Positions 44,361 to 52,722 of a stretch of 64,000 bases of DNA are shown piece by piece (the stretch's first letter is position 1; the number at the start of each line of letters is the position of its first letter). Position numbers and translations under genes: made by a program. Below the pieces are notes generated by a model. That model searched no databases. It was not told where the DNA came from and was given only the letters and a program-made list of their open reading frames with translations. Origin of the DNA: Opitutus sp. ER46 (lineage in GTDB: Bacteria; Verrucomicrobiota; Verrucomicrobiia; Opitutales; Opitutaceae); the NCBI RefSeq assembly GCF_003054705.1, contig NZ_QAYX01000013.1, positions 1 through 64,000 on the forward strand, given 5' to 3'.

Positions 44361-46559
44361 ATGAAGCACCCGTCCCTGGTTCTCCTGACACTCCTTGCCT
44401 TCCTGTCCCCCGTTGCCGCTCGCGCCGCCGAGGACGCCCGACCCGTGTACCGCGATCCCGCGGCGCCACTCGAGGCCCGCGTCGAGGACCTGCTGGGCCG
44501 GCTCACGCTCGAGGAGAAAGTCTCGCTCCTGCACGGCGACTCCAAGTTCACCACCGCCGGCGTGCCGCGCCTGGGCATCCCCGTCCGGCATTTGACCGAC
44601 GGCCCCAACGGCGTGCGCGAGGAGATCGAGCGCGACACGTTCAAAGCCGCCGGGCGGACCGATGATTTCTCCACGGCGATGCCCACCGGCATCGCCCTCG
44701 CGGCCACGTGGGACCCCGAGCTCGCCTTCCTCGAAGGCGCCACCATCGCCACCGAGGCGCGCGCCCGCGGGAAGGACATCGTGCTCGGGCCCGGCGTGAA
44801 CATCATGCGCTCCCCGCTGTGCGGCCGGAATTTCGAGTACCTGGGCGAGGACCCCTTCCTCGCGGGCCGGATCGCCGTTGGCTTCATCGGCGGCGAGCAG
44901 TCGGGCGGCATCGCGTCGTCGGTGAAACATTTCGCGGTCAACAACCAGGAGACGCTGCGCAACTCGATCAACGTCGAGATGGATGAACGTACGCTCCGCG
45001 AGATCTACCTGCCCGCCTTTCACGCCGCCGTGACCGAGGCCGGTGTGTGGACCGTCATGGGTGCGTACAACAAGTTTCGCGGCGAGCACTGCTGCCATAA
45101 CGATTACCTCCTCAACCAGGTCCTGAAACAGGAGTGGGGCTTCAAGGGGCTGGTGATGTCGGACTGGAACGGCACCCACGACACCGCGCAGGCCGCCCGC
45201 CACGGGCTCGACCTCGAGATGGGTACCGAGAAGCGCGCCTACGCCGATTGGTTCCTCGCCGGCCCGTACCGCGAAGGCCTCGCGCGCGGCGAATTCCCGC
45301 TGGCCGGGCTCGACGACAAGGTCCGCCGCAACCTCCGCGTCCTGATCGCCACCGGCGGACTCGACGGCCGCGCGCCCGGGGCGATCAACACGAAGGCCCA
45401 CCAGCTCGTCGCCCGCCGCGTCGCCGAAGAAGCGATCGTCCTCCTCAAGAACACCGGCGGCCTCCTTCCGCTCGACGCCACCAAGCTCCGCACCATCGCC
45501 GTGATCGGCGAGAATGCGACGCGCCCCCAGGCGCACGGGGGCCAAAGCTCCGAGGTCAAGCCGCTCTACGAGGTGACGCCCCTCCAGGGCATCATCCGGC
45601 GCGTCGGCCGCACGGTGAACGTGATCCACGCCCTCGGCTACGAGGCGCCGAACTCCGATCGGCTGAGCACGCGTCCCCAGAAACCGGATGCGCCACTCAG
45701 CGCCGACGAACTCGCCGAGCGTGCGGTCGCCGCGGCCCGCGCCGCCGACGCCGTCGTGTTCGTCGGCGGGCTCAATCACGAGCAAGGCAACGACTGCGAG
45801 GGCGACGACCGCACCGAGCTCGCGTTGCCGTACGGCCAGGACGCGTTGTTGGAGCGCATCGTCGCCGCCAATCCCCGCACCGTCGTCGTCCTCGTCTCCG
45901 GCTCGCCGGTGAGCATGGGCGCGTGGCTGCCGCGCACCCCCGCCGTGCTGCAGGCGTGGTTCGGCGGCATGGAGGCCGGGAACGCCGTGGCGCGCGTGCT
46001 CTTCGGGGACGTCAATCCCTCCGGCAAACTGCCGTGCACCTTTCCCCGGCAGCTGGCCGACTCCCCCGCGCACGCCCTCGGCGCGTGGCCGGGGAAGGAC
46101 GGCACCGTCACCTACACCGAAGGCCTGCTCGTCGGCTACCGCTGGTTCGATACCAAGGCCATCGAGCCGCTGTTCCCGTTCGGCCACGGCCTCAGCTACA
46201 CGAGCTTCGCCTACCGCGGCGCGCGCGTCGTGCCCGGCACCGACGCCAAGGGGCCGCTCGCGACCGTCGAGGTCGAGGTGACCAACACGGGAGCGCGCGC
46301 CGGCGCCGAGGTGGTCCAGTTGTACGTGCGCGACGTCGAGGCGAGCCTGCCACGCCCCGCGCAGGAGCTGAAGGCCTTCCGCAAGGTCCAGCTTCAACCC
46401 GGCGAGCGCCGGGTCGTCACGCTGCCCCTCGGACGCGAGGCCTTCTCGTTCTACGATCCCGCGCGGCGAGCGTGGGTCGCCGAGCCCGGCAAGTTCGTCC
46501 TCGCCGTCGGCAGCTCGTCCCGCGACCTCCGCGCCCAGCTCGAATTCACCCTGCCGTAA
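44361..46559 (+). CDS. Glycoside hydrolase family 3 beta-glucosidase-type enzyme
   Basis: A 732-residue exported enzyme: signal peptide (LVLLTLLAFLSPVAARA), GH3 N-terminal barrel (about residues 50-330) with the nucleophile Asp268 in LVMSDWNGTHD, GH3 C-terminal domain (about residues 370-610; GLNHEQGNDCEGDDRTEL contains the likely acid/base region) and an Fn3-like domain (LQPGERRVVTLPLGREAFSFYD) at the end. It removes beta-linked glucose or related sugars from oligosaccharides in the periplasm or outside. The exact specificity is not determined. No transporter partner adjoins it. A palindrome begins immediately after the stop codon. Confidence 0.93.
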   Translation: MKHPSLVLLTLLAFLSPVAARAAEDARPVYRDPAAPLEARVEDLLGRLTLEEKVSLLHGDSKFTTAGVPRLGIPVRHLTDGPNGVREEIERDTFKAAGRTDDFSTAMPTGIALAATWDPELAFLEGATIATEARARGKDIVLGPGVNIMRSPLCGRNFEYLGEDPFLAGRIAVGFIGGEQSGGIASSVKHFAVNNQETLRNSINVEMDERTLREIYLPAFHAAVTEAGVWTVMGAYNKFRGEHCCHNDYLLNQVLKQEWGFKGLVMSDWNGTHDTAQAARHGLDLEMGTEKRAYADWFLAGPYREGLARGEFPLAGLDDKVRRNLRVLIATGGLDGRAPGAINTKAHQLVARRVAEEAIVLLKNTGGLLPLDATKLRTIAVIGENATRPQAHGGQSSEVKPLYEVTPLQGIIRRVGRTVNVIHALGYEAPNSDRLSTRPQKPDAPLSADELAERAVAAARAADAVVFVGGLNHEQGNDCEGDDRTELALPYGQDALLERIVAANPRTVVVLVSGSPVSMGAWLPRTPAVLQAWFGGMEAGNAVARVLFGDVNPSGKLPCTFPRQLADSPAHALGAWPGKDGTVTYTEGLLVGYRWFDTKAIEPLFPFGHGLSYTSFAYRGARVVPGTDAKGPLATVEVEVTNTGARAGAEVVQLYVRDVEASLPRPAQELKAFRKVQLQPGERRVVTLPLGREAFSFYDPARRAWVAEPGKFVLAVGSSSRDLRAQLEFTLP

Positions 46560-46840
46560 AGGTTATCGCAGGTTCTCGCTCTCGCGATAACCTATGGGGG
46601 AGCTGAAGCCGGCGCCTGCGGCGCCGGAATCGTTCTCGTTCTCGTAAGAGGTTATCGCGGCCGCGATAACCTATATAGGCGCTACCACCGGCGCCCGTCG
46701 GCGCCGGGACGTGAACCCCACTTACTTTGGTTTTCGCGCCCGCGAAAACCAAAGTTGCATTCAGCGGCGATCGCCGCATGGTGCGCGCTGTTCTTTGACG
46801 GGTTGCACGCCGGCGCCATCGGCGCCGGCAGGTGCGAGCA
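46560..46840. repeat. Cluster of palindromes downstream of the GH3 gene
   Basis: In order: AGGTTATCGC (46,560-46,569) with GCGATAACCT (46,584-46,593); GCGCCTGCGGCGCC (about 46,612); a GTTCTCGTTCTCG word; the perfect 24-base palindrome at 46,649-46,672 centred on CGGCCG; a GCGCCCGTCGGCGCC copy (46,691); ACTTTGGTTTTCGCG (46,724-46,738) with its complement at 46,741-46,755; and GCCGGCGCCATCGGCGCCGGC (46,810). All are families that recur at 52.5, 56.7 and 59.7 kb. Confidence 0.85.
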
Positions 46841-46889
46841 CAACCCCGGCCCCCTGGGCCAGACCGTTGCGCCGCGCCGTTCAATTTTC

Positions 46890-47244
46890 GGGGGTGTTCT
46901 GGATTCTACCCTTGGTTGGAGTGCGCCGCTGCCAGTCGAGAGTCGTGGGCCTCTCGTAAATCCCCCTGCGAAACAATAAACGGCAAAACTGAAGAAATGC
47001 CTCTGGCTGCTTAATGTCAGCCACGTTGGTCTAGCGACACCTGCTAGCTGGAACTAACGACGACAGCAGGAATAGCGCGCGGAGCGGTTCGCGGACCGCG
47101 CGTCGTATCTTCCATCCGGGGACTGGCGGGTGCTCAAGCGCGCGTGATCGCGTGGCACCAGCGAGATCAAAGTCACGCTATACTTGGTAGACGCGGCGCG
47201 CGAAGGTCAGGGGCACGCGGGTTCAATTCCCGCCACCTCCACCA
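46890..47244 (+). ncRNA. ssrA: tmRNA (transfer-messenger RNA)
   Basis: The 3' end has an encoded tRNA-like arm, GGGTTCAATTCCCGCCACCTCCACCA ending at 47,244: T-arm GGG-TTCAATT-CCC and CCA tail. The 5' end GGGGGTG (46,890-46,896) pairs with CACCTCC (47,234-47,240), allowing one G-U. It continues TTCTGGATTCTACC, as tmRNAs start. A coding stretch ends in GAA-GAA-ATG-CCT-CTG-GCT-GCT-TAA (47,012-47,014 stop), giving a tag ending EEMPLAA. The resume codon is not certain: GGC at 46,982 or a codon further upstream. Length 355 nt is normal. It rescues stalled ribosomes with SmpB, which is not encoded here. Confidence 0.88.
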
Positions 47245-47273
47245 TTTTTCTTTCCGCGCGCGGAAAGAAAAAT
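47244..47273 (+). terminator. Perfect 30-base palindrome ending tmRNA
   Basis: ATTTTTCTTTCCGCG (47,244-47,258) is mirrored by its complement at 47,259-47,273. The hairpin begins on the final A of CCA. It is likely the tmRNA transcription terminator and resembles the A/T-outer, GC-centre palindromes at other gene ends here. The 47,274-47,500 stretch beyond it contains no clear gene. Confidence 0.75.
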
Positions 47274-47504
47274 GCCGCGCCGTAGCCTTAGGCGAAGGCG
47301 GGCACGAGCTCGGCAAGACCTGCCGCGCTCCTTCTTTCTTCGCGTCCCGCGAAAAATGCTCAGTTCAGCCCGGCCGTGTTGACCGACATCGTGTCCGCCG
47401 ACCTCGGCTTGCGTCAACTCGCGTTTACCCGCATCTGGTCCCGTGCGCCGAGATTCTTGGATTGCGTCACTTCGTATCCACAGCGTCACGTTAGGGCAAA
47501 GCAC

Positions 47505-49472
47505 GTGAATCTGCCTGAATCGAAACCGAGCCACGCCACTACAAGACCAACGCCGCCGCCCTCGGCAGAATTGCAGCGACTTCGCCCGCGCCGGTGGACC
47601 CCAGTGAGCATCGTTACCTTGGGCGCAATCGTGGCCCTGGTTGCGCCGGTGCTCCTGCTCGGCCCGTGGCTCCCGTTGATCGATCTGGTGGGTTTCGTCG
47701 GCATGTACTCCTACCCACCGCAGTTGTCCTACGGCCCGCTGCATCATTACGTTTTCCAGTTCTCGTATGTCGGGGTGCTGGCTCTGTCCCGCCTTTGCTG
47801 CGATCTGCTGCTGCCGATCCGCTTCCAGATTCCCCTGCTCTACCTGCTGCAGGTGGGAATCTGCTTCGGCGTGGTATACGGTTCGCTGCAAAGACTGGTG
47901 CGGGATCCGTGGCTCCGGGCAGTCGGGATCGCCCTGGGCGCCCTCGCATTCTGGGACGGCATCTTTCTCTGGGGCGGCCCGCTAGCGCACTCCATGGGCG
48001 CAGCCTTCATCAGTTGGGCAACCTACTTGTCCATCCGTGATGCGGCCGAGTCGGGCAAAAATGCCAGCACTCCCGTCACGCTCCTCGTTCTGTTCGGCAT
48101 TTGCTGCCACCCGTTCATGCTGCCCTTCGCCTTGGTTCTGTGCGGCGTCCGGTTTCTGTTCGATCCCGCCCGTCGGCGACACACGGTCTTCCTCGCGGCG
48201 CTGGTGCTGGTGTTCGGCTTCGTGATCTTTCGCGACAGCCCCGCGGCCGAGGTTGGTGACGCCGAAGGTGGTCTGCGCCTCCTATTTGGATTTCATCCCG
48301 CCGAAATCTGGCTGCGCCTCAGCGGCCTTTTCACCCAGGACGCCCGCTTCGCCACGGCCCTCTTTGGCTCCACGCCGAGCGGATCGCTCATCACGTTCTT
48401 CGTCTTCGCCATCCTGCATCTCGTCGGCTTCGTGCTGTCTCCGTACATCGCGGTGAAGGAACGCCAATCGACCTGGCTCCGGATGCTTGCGACGCTGAAC
48501 ACCTGCGCCGGCGTCCTGTATGTATTCTCCCGCGACCTGCCGAGCGCGCCCATCGGGGAGTGGCCCCAGCGCGTGCTCACCCTGTATGCACCATACACCT
48601 ACATGTCTGGATTCGTTGGCCTCCTTTACGTCATGCAGCAGGGCCGAGGCGTGGCGGGAGCGGGCTGGCGTGTCCCTCGGGTCGCATGGCTCGTGCCGGG
48701 GCTAGTTCTTGCCTTCGCCGTCTTCACCCACGCGCAGGTCTTTCGGTTCGGCAGCACGCTCGCCGCCAATATCGCCAAGACCCGCGACGACATCCTCAAG
48801 ACCGGCGTGACCAATGCCTACTTGGTGGTATCGGGTATGGACAACGTCCATCCATTCTATCTGCGCGCAGTGCCCTTCGTGCTCTTCTCCGATCGCGAAA
48901 TCGTCGCCCGCAATCTGTTGCTCAGCACCGAATGGCATGTCAAACCGCGGCATCCCACCCGCCTCGCCGAAGCGGCGTTTCAGGTCGGCCGGAAGCACTA
49001 CCTCGCGGAATTCAGTGCGCAGGGCCAGGTCATGGCGGTGCAACTGATCGAGCAGCCATCCAACCGCTTTCCCGTCAGCGAACGCACGAATGCAACGACG
49101 TGGATGACGCCGTCCGTGCTCGCCCATGATCAGTTTCATCTGGGCGTAGCCCTGTTCCAGGCCGGTGTCTATCCGGCCGCATTCCAACACTTCAACACCG
49201 CCGTGTACCTCCAGCCCGACTTCGTCGAAGCTTGGACCAATGCCGGGGCGGCGCTTTTCCGCGCCGGTAACCCGCAGGATGCGATGCTGTGCTTCGAAGC
49301 CGCGCTACAGCGCGACCCCAAGTCGGTCGACGCCCACATGAATCTTGCGCTCGTGATGGCCGAGCTCGGCCGGTCGCAGGAAGCGGTCACGCACGCCGAG
49401 GAAGTGCTGGCGATCAATCCCGGCGACGCGCGTGCCCTCACACTGCTGCAAACGTTGCGGCCGACGAAGTAA
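47505..49472 (+). CDS. Polytopic membrane protein with C-terminal TPRs (paralog A)
   Basis: A 655-residue protein with about ten hydrophobic helices (first SIVTLGAIVALVAPVLLLGPWLPL), a motif SYPPQLSYGPLHHYVFQFSY in the first loop, and three TPR units at about residues 545-655 (PAAFQHFNTAVYLQPDFVEAWTNAGAALF and following). It is clearly paralogous to the protein at 50,448-52,376, which shares these motifs throughout. The starting codon is uncertain: GTG 47505 gives MNLPESKPSH, matching the MNPNIPP start of the paralog; a GTG further upstream also exists. It may be a GT-C-like glycosyltransferase or a protein-partner scaffold, but I recognise no family. Its GC content is visibly lower than the window average. 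Confidence 0.75.
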   Translation: MNLPESKPSHATTRPTPPPSAELQRLRPRRWTPVSIVTLGAIVALVAPVLLLGPWLPLIDLVGFVGMYSYPPQLSYGPLHHYVFQFSYVGVLALSRLCCDLLLPIRFQIPLLYLLQVGICFGVVYGSLQRLVRDPWLRAVGIALGALAFWDGIFLWGGPLAHSMGAAFISWATYLSIRDAAESGKNASTPVTLLVLFGICCHPFMLPFALVLCGVRFLFDPARRRHTVFLAALVLVFGFVIFRDSPAAEVGDAEGGLRLLFGFHPAEIWLRLSGLFTQDARFATALFGSTPSGSLITFFVFAILHLVGFVLSPYIAVKERQSTWLRMLATLNTCAGVLYVFSRDLPSAPIGEWPQRVLTLYAPYTYMSGFVGLLYVMQQGRGVAGAGWRVPRVAWLVPGLVLAFAVFTHAQVFRFGSTLAANIAKTRDDILKTGVTNAYLVVSGMDNVHPFYLRAVPFVLFSDREIVARNLLLSTEWHVKPRHPTRLAEAAFQVGRKHYLAEFSAQGQVMAVQLIEQPSNRFPVSERTNATTWMTPSVLAHDQFHLGVALFQAGVYPAAFQHFNTAVYLQPDFVEAWTNAGAALFRAGNPQDAMLCFEAALQRDPKSVDAHMNLALVMAELGRSQEAVTHAEEVLAINPGDARALTLLQTLRPTK

Positions 49473-49534
49473 CCGGCCGCGGTCTCCGCGCCATCGCCCA
49501 ATCGTCCCGCGCTTTCGCGTCCGCGAGAAGCGCT

Positions 49535-50101
49535 TCAGTTTAGCCCGGCCGTGTTGACCGGCATCGTGCTCGTCGCCACCCGGATCCCGCCGCGCGAAAC
49601 GTCCGGCTTCGAATAGACCACGCCGACCAGCCGGCGGCGATAGGTCTCCGGCGTCACATACACCGAATCCATCCGCTTGTTGTGGTCGCCGCGCGCGTAG
49701 AAGACGTTGCCGTGCTTCTCGACCAGCCGGTGCACGAGCTGCGTCTTCCGCTTCGCATCATAGAAGGTCACCACGTCGCCCACCTTCAGCTCCGCGAAGG
49801 GCGTCGCCTCGAGCAGCAGCACGGAATTCTCGTCGAAATAGGGCCGCATGCTGCCCGTCGCCTGCACCCGCCCGAGCGACACATTGCGCCCGCTCATCTG
49901 CGAGATCGCACCCGCCAGCATCTGCGCTTCCTGCGATGAGAGATCCGACGTCGGGCTGAGATCCAGCGTGGCCGCCGTTTCGCGCCCTGCCACCGCCACC
50001 GGGATCGTCGCCACCTGCACCGGGGTCGTCGCCTGGGCCGTCGACGTCGCGACGAGCAGGAAAAGGGTGGTGAGGAGGGCGGTGAGAGTGGGCTTCGGCA
50101 T
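49535..50101 (-). CDS. Exported S26B-type (Ser/His) signal-peptidase-like protein
   Basis: A 188-residue protein with a signal peptide (LTALLTTLFLLVATSTAQA). The peptidase core has the nucleophile Ser in ATGSMRPYF; a His in QLVHRLVEK where bacterial enzymes have Lys; and the acidic motif in FYARGDHNKRMD. Serine with histidine is the S26B (archaeal/ER/SipW-like) pattern. It sits divergently between two membrane/TPR paralogs, suggesting it processes one of them or a related surface protein. The ATG at 50101 is chosen; the longer frame runs into the spacer. It is unusual for such a protein to be fully exported with no anchor. Confidence 0.8.
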   Translation of the reverse strand: MPKPTLTALLTTLFLLVATSTAQATTPVQVATIPVAVAGRETAATLDLSPTSDLSSQEAQMLAGAISQMSGRNVSLGRVQATGSMRPYFDENSVLLLEATPFAELKVGDVVTFYDAKRKTQLVHRLVEKHGNVFYARGDHNKRMDSVYVTPETYRRRLVGVVYSKPDVSRGGIRVATSTMPVNTAGLN

Positions 50102-50447
50102 GGCGCCCTCGTTAGCGGCGCCCCCAGGACCTTCTGTAGTGGAAAAATCTCGTAACTCGTTGATTACTAATACACCCCAGATTTCAATCCCGGGGATCCA
50201 CCCAGGCATTTCCGCCCCAACTCCCGACCGCGTCTAGGGTGTCGCCTAGGGTTCTCCCGGGTCGTCAAACGATGTGCAGAAAGCCACCCTCGAAACCCAC
50301 CCTACAAACGCAACCTGCCGGCATCCCGAGCGCCTCCGCGCTCCAGGGCACGCGGCTGCGGCCGGCGCTTTCCACGCCCCAAAGCCCTCCCCTGTTTTTT
50401 TCGCCGGCAAAAACCAGAATTCTCCGCTAACTCTCCGTCGCCCCACT
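50102..50447. other. Spacer before paralog B
   Basis: No gene is visible. A short A/T-rich region near 50,150-50,195 (GTTGATTACTAATAC) may hold the promoter of the divergent peptidase gene. A REP-like 'TTTTTTTCGCCGGCAAAAACC' segment lies at about 50,396-50,415. Confidence 0.4.
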
Positions 50448-52376
50448 TTGAACCCGAACATTCCGCCCGCTTCAGGGCCGGTGTCCGCTTCGCCCCGTTT
50501 CCGGCCCACCGCCCCCGCCTACGTCGCCCTCGGCGCCGTCCTCGCGCTCATCCTCCCCGTGCTCATCTACGGGCCCTGGGTACCACTCATCGATCTCGTC
50601 GCTTTCGTCGGGATGAACTCCTACCCGCCGCAGCTCTCGTACGGCCCGGTTCACACCTACAGTTTCCAGTTCACTTACGTCGGACACTATGCGCTATCGC
50701 GCCTCCTCACCGACCTCCATGTCGCCGCTCCGTACCAGATCGCAACGCTCTACCTGCTCCAGGCGGGCGCCTGCTTCCTGATCGTTTACCGCTCACTCGA
50801 ACGGCTCGTGGAGAACCGCTGGTGGCGCAGCGTCGGCATCGCGCTTGGCACCCTCGCGTTCTGGGACGGCGTTTTCATCTGGGGCGGCCCGCTCGCGTTC
50901 TCGCTCGGAGCGTCCTGTGTCGGGCTCGCCACGTTCCTCGTCCTGCGCGAAGCCGCCGAGCCCGAACGGCGCTCCAGCCTCCCCATCGCGCTGCTCATCG
51001 GCTTCGGCCTCATCTGCCACCCCTTCGCCCTGCCGTTCGCGCTCATCCTGTGCGGTCTCCGCTTTCTGTTCGTGCAGCGTCACCGTCGGCAAACGCTCGC
51101 CTTTGCCGGCGCCGTCCTGCTCTTCGGCTTCGTCATCGTCCGCGACAGCCCCGCCTCCGAAGCCTCCGCCACTGCCAGCCTGAAGATCCTCTTCACCGTC
51201 GACCCGGCTCAGATGTGGCTGCGTGTGACGAACCTGTTCACGATGGACGCCCTGCTCGTCCGGACGCTCTTTGGCGCCACGCCCTGGACCAGCACCGTCT
51301 TCTTCTGGGTCATGGGCAGCCTGCACCTGATCGGCTTCGCCATCGCCCCCGTCCTGGCTTGGCGCTGCCGCAGCTCGCTTTGGCTCCGCATGCTCGCGGT
51401 ACTCAACACCGTCGTGGGCCTCTGCTATCTTCTTTCCGTCGACTCCCCGGCGGCTCCGATTCCGGAGTGGCCGCAACGGATTCTCACGTTCCACGCTCCG
51501 TTCACGTTCCTCACTGCGTTTGCCGGGCTCATACACCTGCTCGGCCGCTGGCGGCCCGCGATCACCGCTCCCGACCGCCGGCTTCCCCGCGGCGCCTGGC
51601 TGGTCCCCGCGGTTCTGCTCTTGGCCGTAATGGCTGTCCAAATACCTGTGCTCCGCTTTGGCCCGATCCTGGCCGCCAACGTCGACCGCGCCCGGACCGA
51701 GTTCCTCCAAACCAATATCTCCAGCGCCTATGTCGTCGCCACCGGCATCGACCAAGTTCGCCCCTTCTACCTCCGCTGTGTCCCGTTCATGCTGTTCTCC
51801 GATCCCGAGATCGTCGGCCGCCACGTGCTCCTCGCGACCGAGTGGCACTTTCAGGACCGCCACCCGAGCCGCATCACTGAACTGGCCTTTAATCTGGGCC
51901 GGGATCGCTACCGCGCCGATTTTTCGGCCTCCGATGGATCGATCCACGTCCAGGTCTTCCAGCACCCGCCCCACCGGTTCCCGATCATCGAGAACACGAA
52001 CCTGGAGCGTTGGGGCAACGCCCATACCCTCGCGAAGGGTCAGTTCAACCAGGGCGTCACCCTCCTCAATAGCGGCTTCGCCGCCGCCGCGCTGGAACAC
52101 TTCAACACCGCCGTCTATCTCGCCCCGACCTTCGGCAACGCTTGGAACAATGGCGGGGCCATACTCTCCCAACTCGGCCGCAAAGCCGAAGCCGAGGCCT
52201 ACTTCCGTGCGGCCGTCCAGGCCGCGCCCGACGAGATCGATTTTCGCCTCAACCTCGCCACCACCCTGCTTGAGAACGGCCGCCCGGCCGAGGCGACCGC
52301 CGAGCTCAACGAGGTGCTCCGCCGCGACCCGACTTCCGCCCGCGCTCGCGAGCTCCTCTCCCGCAGTTCTCGCTGA
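50448..52376 (+). CDS. Polytopic membrane protein with C-terminal TPRs (paralog B)
   Basis: A 642-residue protein paralogous to the gene at 47.5 kb. It has about ten helices (first YVALGAVLALILPVLIYGPW), the same SYPPQLSYGPVHTYSFQFTY loop, GTLAFWDGVFIWGGPLAFSLGASC, ICHPFALPFALILCGLRF, and three TPRs at the end (AAALEHFNTAVYLAPTFGNAWNNGGAIL...). The start at TTG 50448 gives MNPNIPPASG; upstream in-frame sequence reads as spacer. Duplication followed by divergence is plain. No family is recognised. It lies with the S26B-type peptidase between the paralogs. Confidence 0.8.
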   Translation: MNPNIPPASGPVSASPRFRPTAPAYVALGAVLALILPVLIYGPWVPLIDLVAFVGMNSYPPQLSYGPVHTYSFQFTYVGHYALSRLLTDLHVAAPYQIATLYLLQAGACFLIVYRSLERLVENRWWRSVGIALGTLAFWDGVFIWGGPLAFSLGASCVGLATFLVLREAAEPERRSSLPIALLIGFGLICHPFALPFALILCGLRFLFVQRHRRQTLAFAGAVLLFGFVIVRDSPASEASATASLKILFTVDPAQMWLRVTNLFTMDALLVRTLFGATPWTSTVFFWVMGSLHLIGFAIAPVLAWRCRSSLWLRMLAVLNTVVGLCYLLSVDSPAAPIPEWPQRILTFHAPFTFLTAFAGLIHLLGRWRPAITAPDRRLPRGAWLVPAVLLLAVMAVQIPVLRFGPILAANVDRARTEFLQTNISSAYVVATGIDQVRPFYLRCVPFMLFSDPEIVGRHVLLATEWHFQDRHPSRITELAFNLGRDRYRADFSASDGSIHVQVFQHPPHRFPIIENTNLERWGNAHTLAKGQFNQGVTLLNSGFAAAALEHFNTAVYLAPTFGNAWNNGGAILSQLGRKAEAEAYFRAAVQAAPDEIDFRLNLATTLLENGRPAEATAELNEVLRRDPTSARARELLSRSSR

Positions 52377-52384
52377 CGCGAATA

Positions 52385-52722
52385 CCCGCCGCGCGATCAG
52401 CGGCTCCTTCTTGCGCCTTCTGGCTTCTTTGCGGCCAAACCCAACCCGAACTCCGTGGTTACCCGCCTCTTCGTGGCCAATGGCTATAGGCAATAGGCTG
52501 TAGGCTATAGGCTTTATGCTGGCTCGCTCCGCGATAACCGAAGTAGGAGCTGCTGCCGGCTCCGCCGGCGCCGAAGACCATACCCACTTCAGTTTTCGCG
52601 GAGCGAAAACTGCAGAGAAAGAGTAAGAGTAGGAGTAAGAGAAAGATCGCCCGAGCCGGCTCCGCCGGCGCCAAGCCTGGCCCTCACTTACTTTGTTTTT
52701 TGCCGCCGGCAAAAAACAAAGT
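52385..52722. repeat. Mixed repeat spacer with 3'-end palindrome
   Basis: Holds 'GCGCCTTCTGGCTTCTTTGCGGCC', GGCTATAGGCAATAGGCTGTAGGCTATAGGC words (52,482-52,514), GGCTCCGCCGGCGCC copies, the CAGTTTTCGC palindrome (52,590-52,612), GAGTAAGAG words (52,616-52,650) and a perfect 16-bp-arm palindrome ACTTTGTTTTTTGCCG (52,690-52,705) / 52,707-52,722. The last one ends exactly at the stop codon of the regulator gene. Confidence 0.8.

Noticed and set aside
47140-47245. Ordinary tRNA gene with CCA end
   Set aside because: There is no anticodon arm or D-arm in the right spacing, and the 3' part pairs with a 5' end 350 bases upstream, as in tmRNA.
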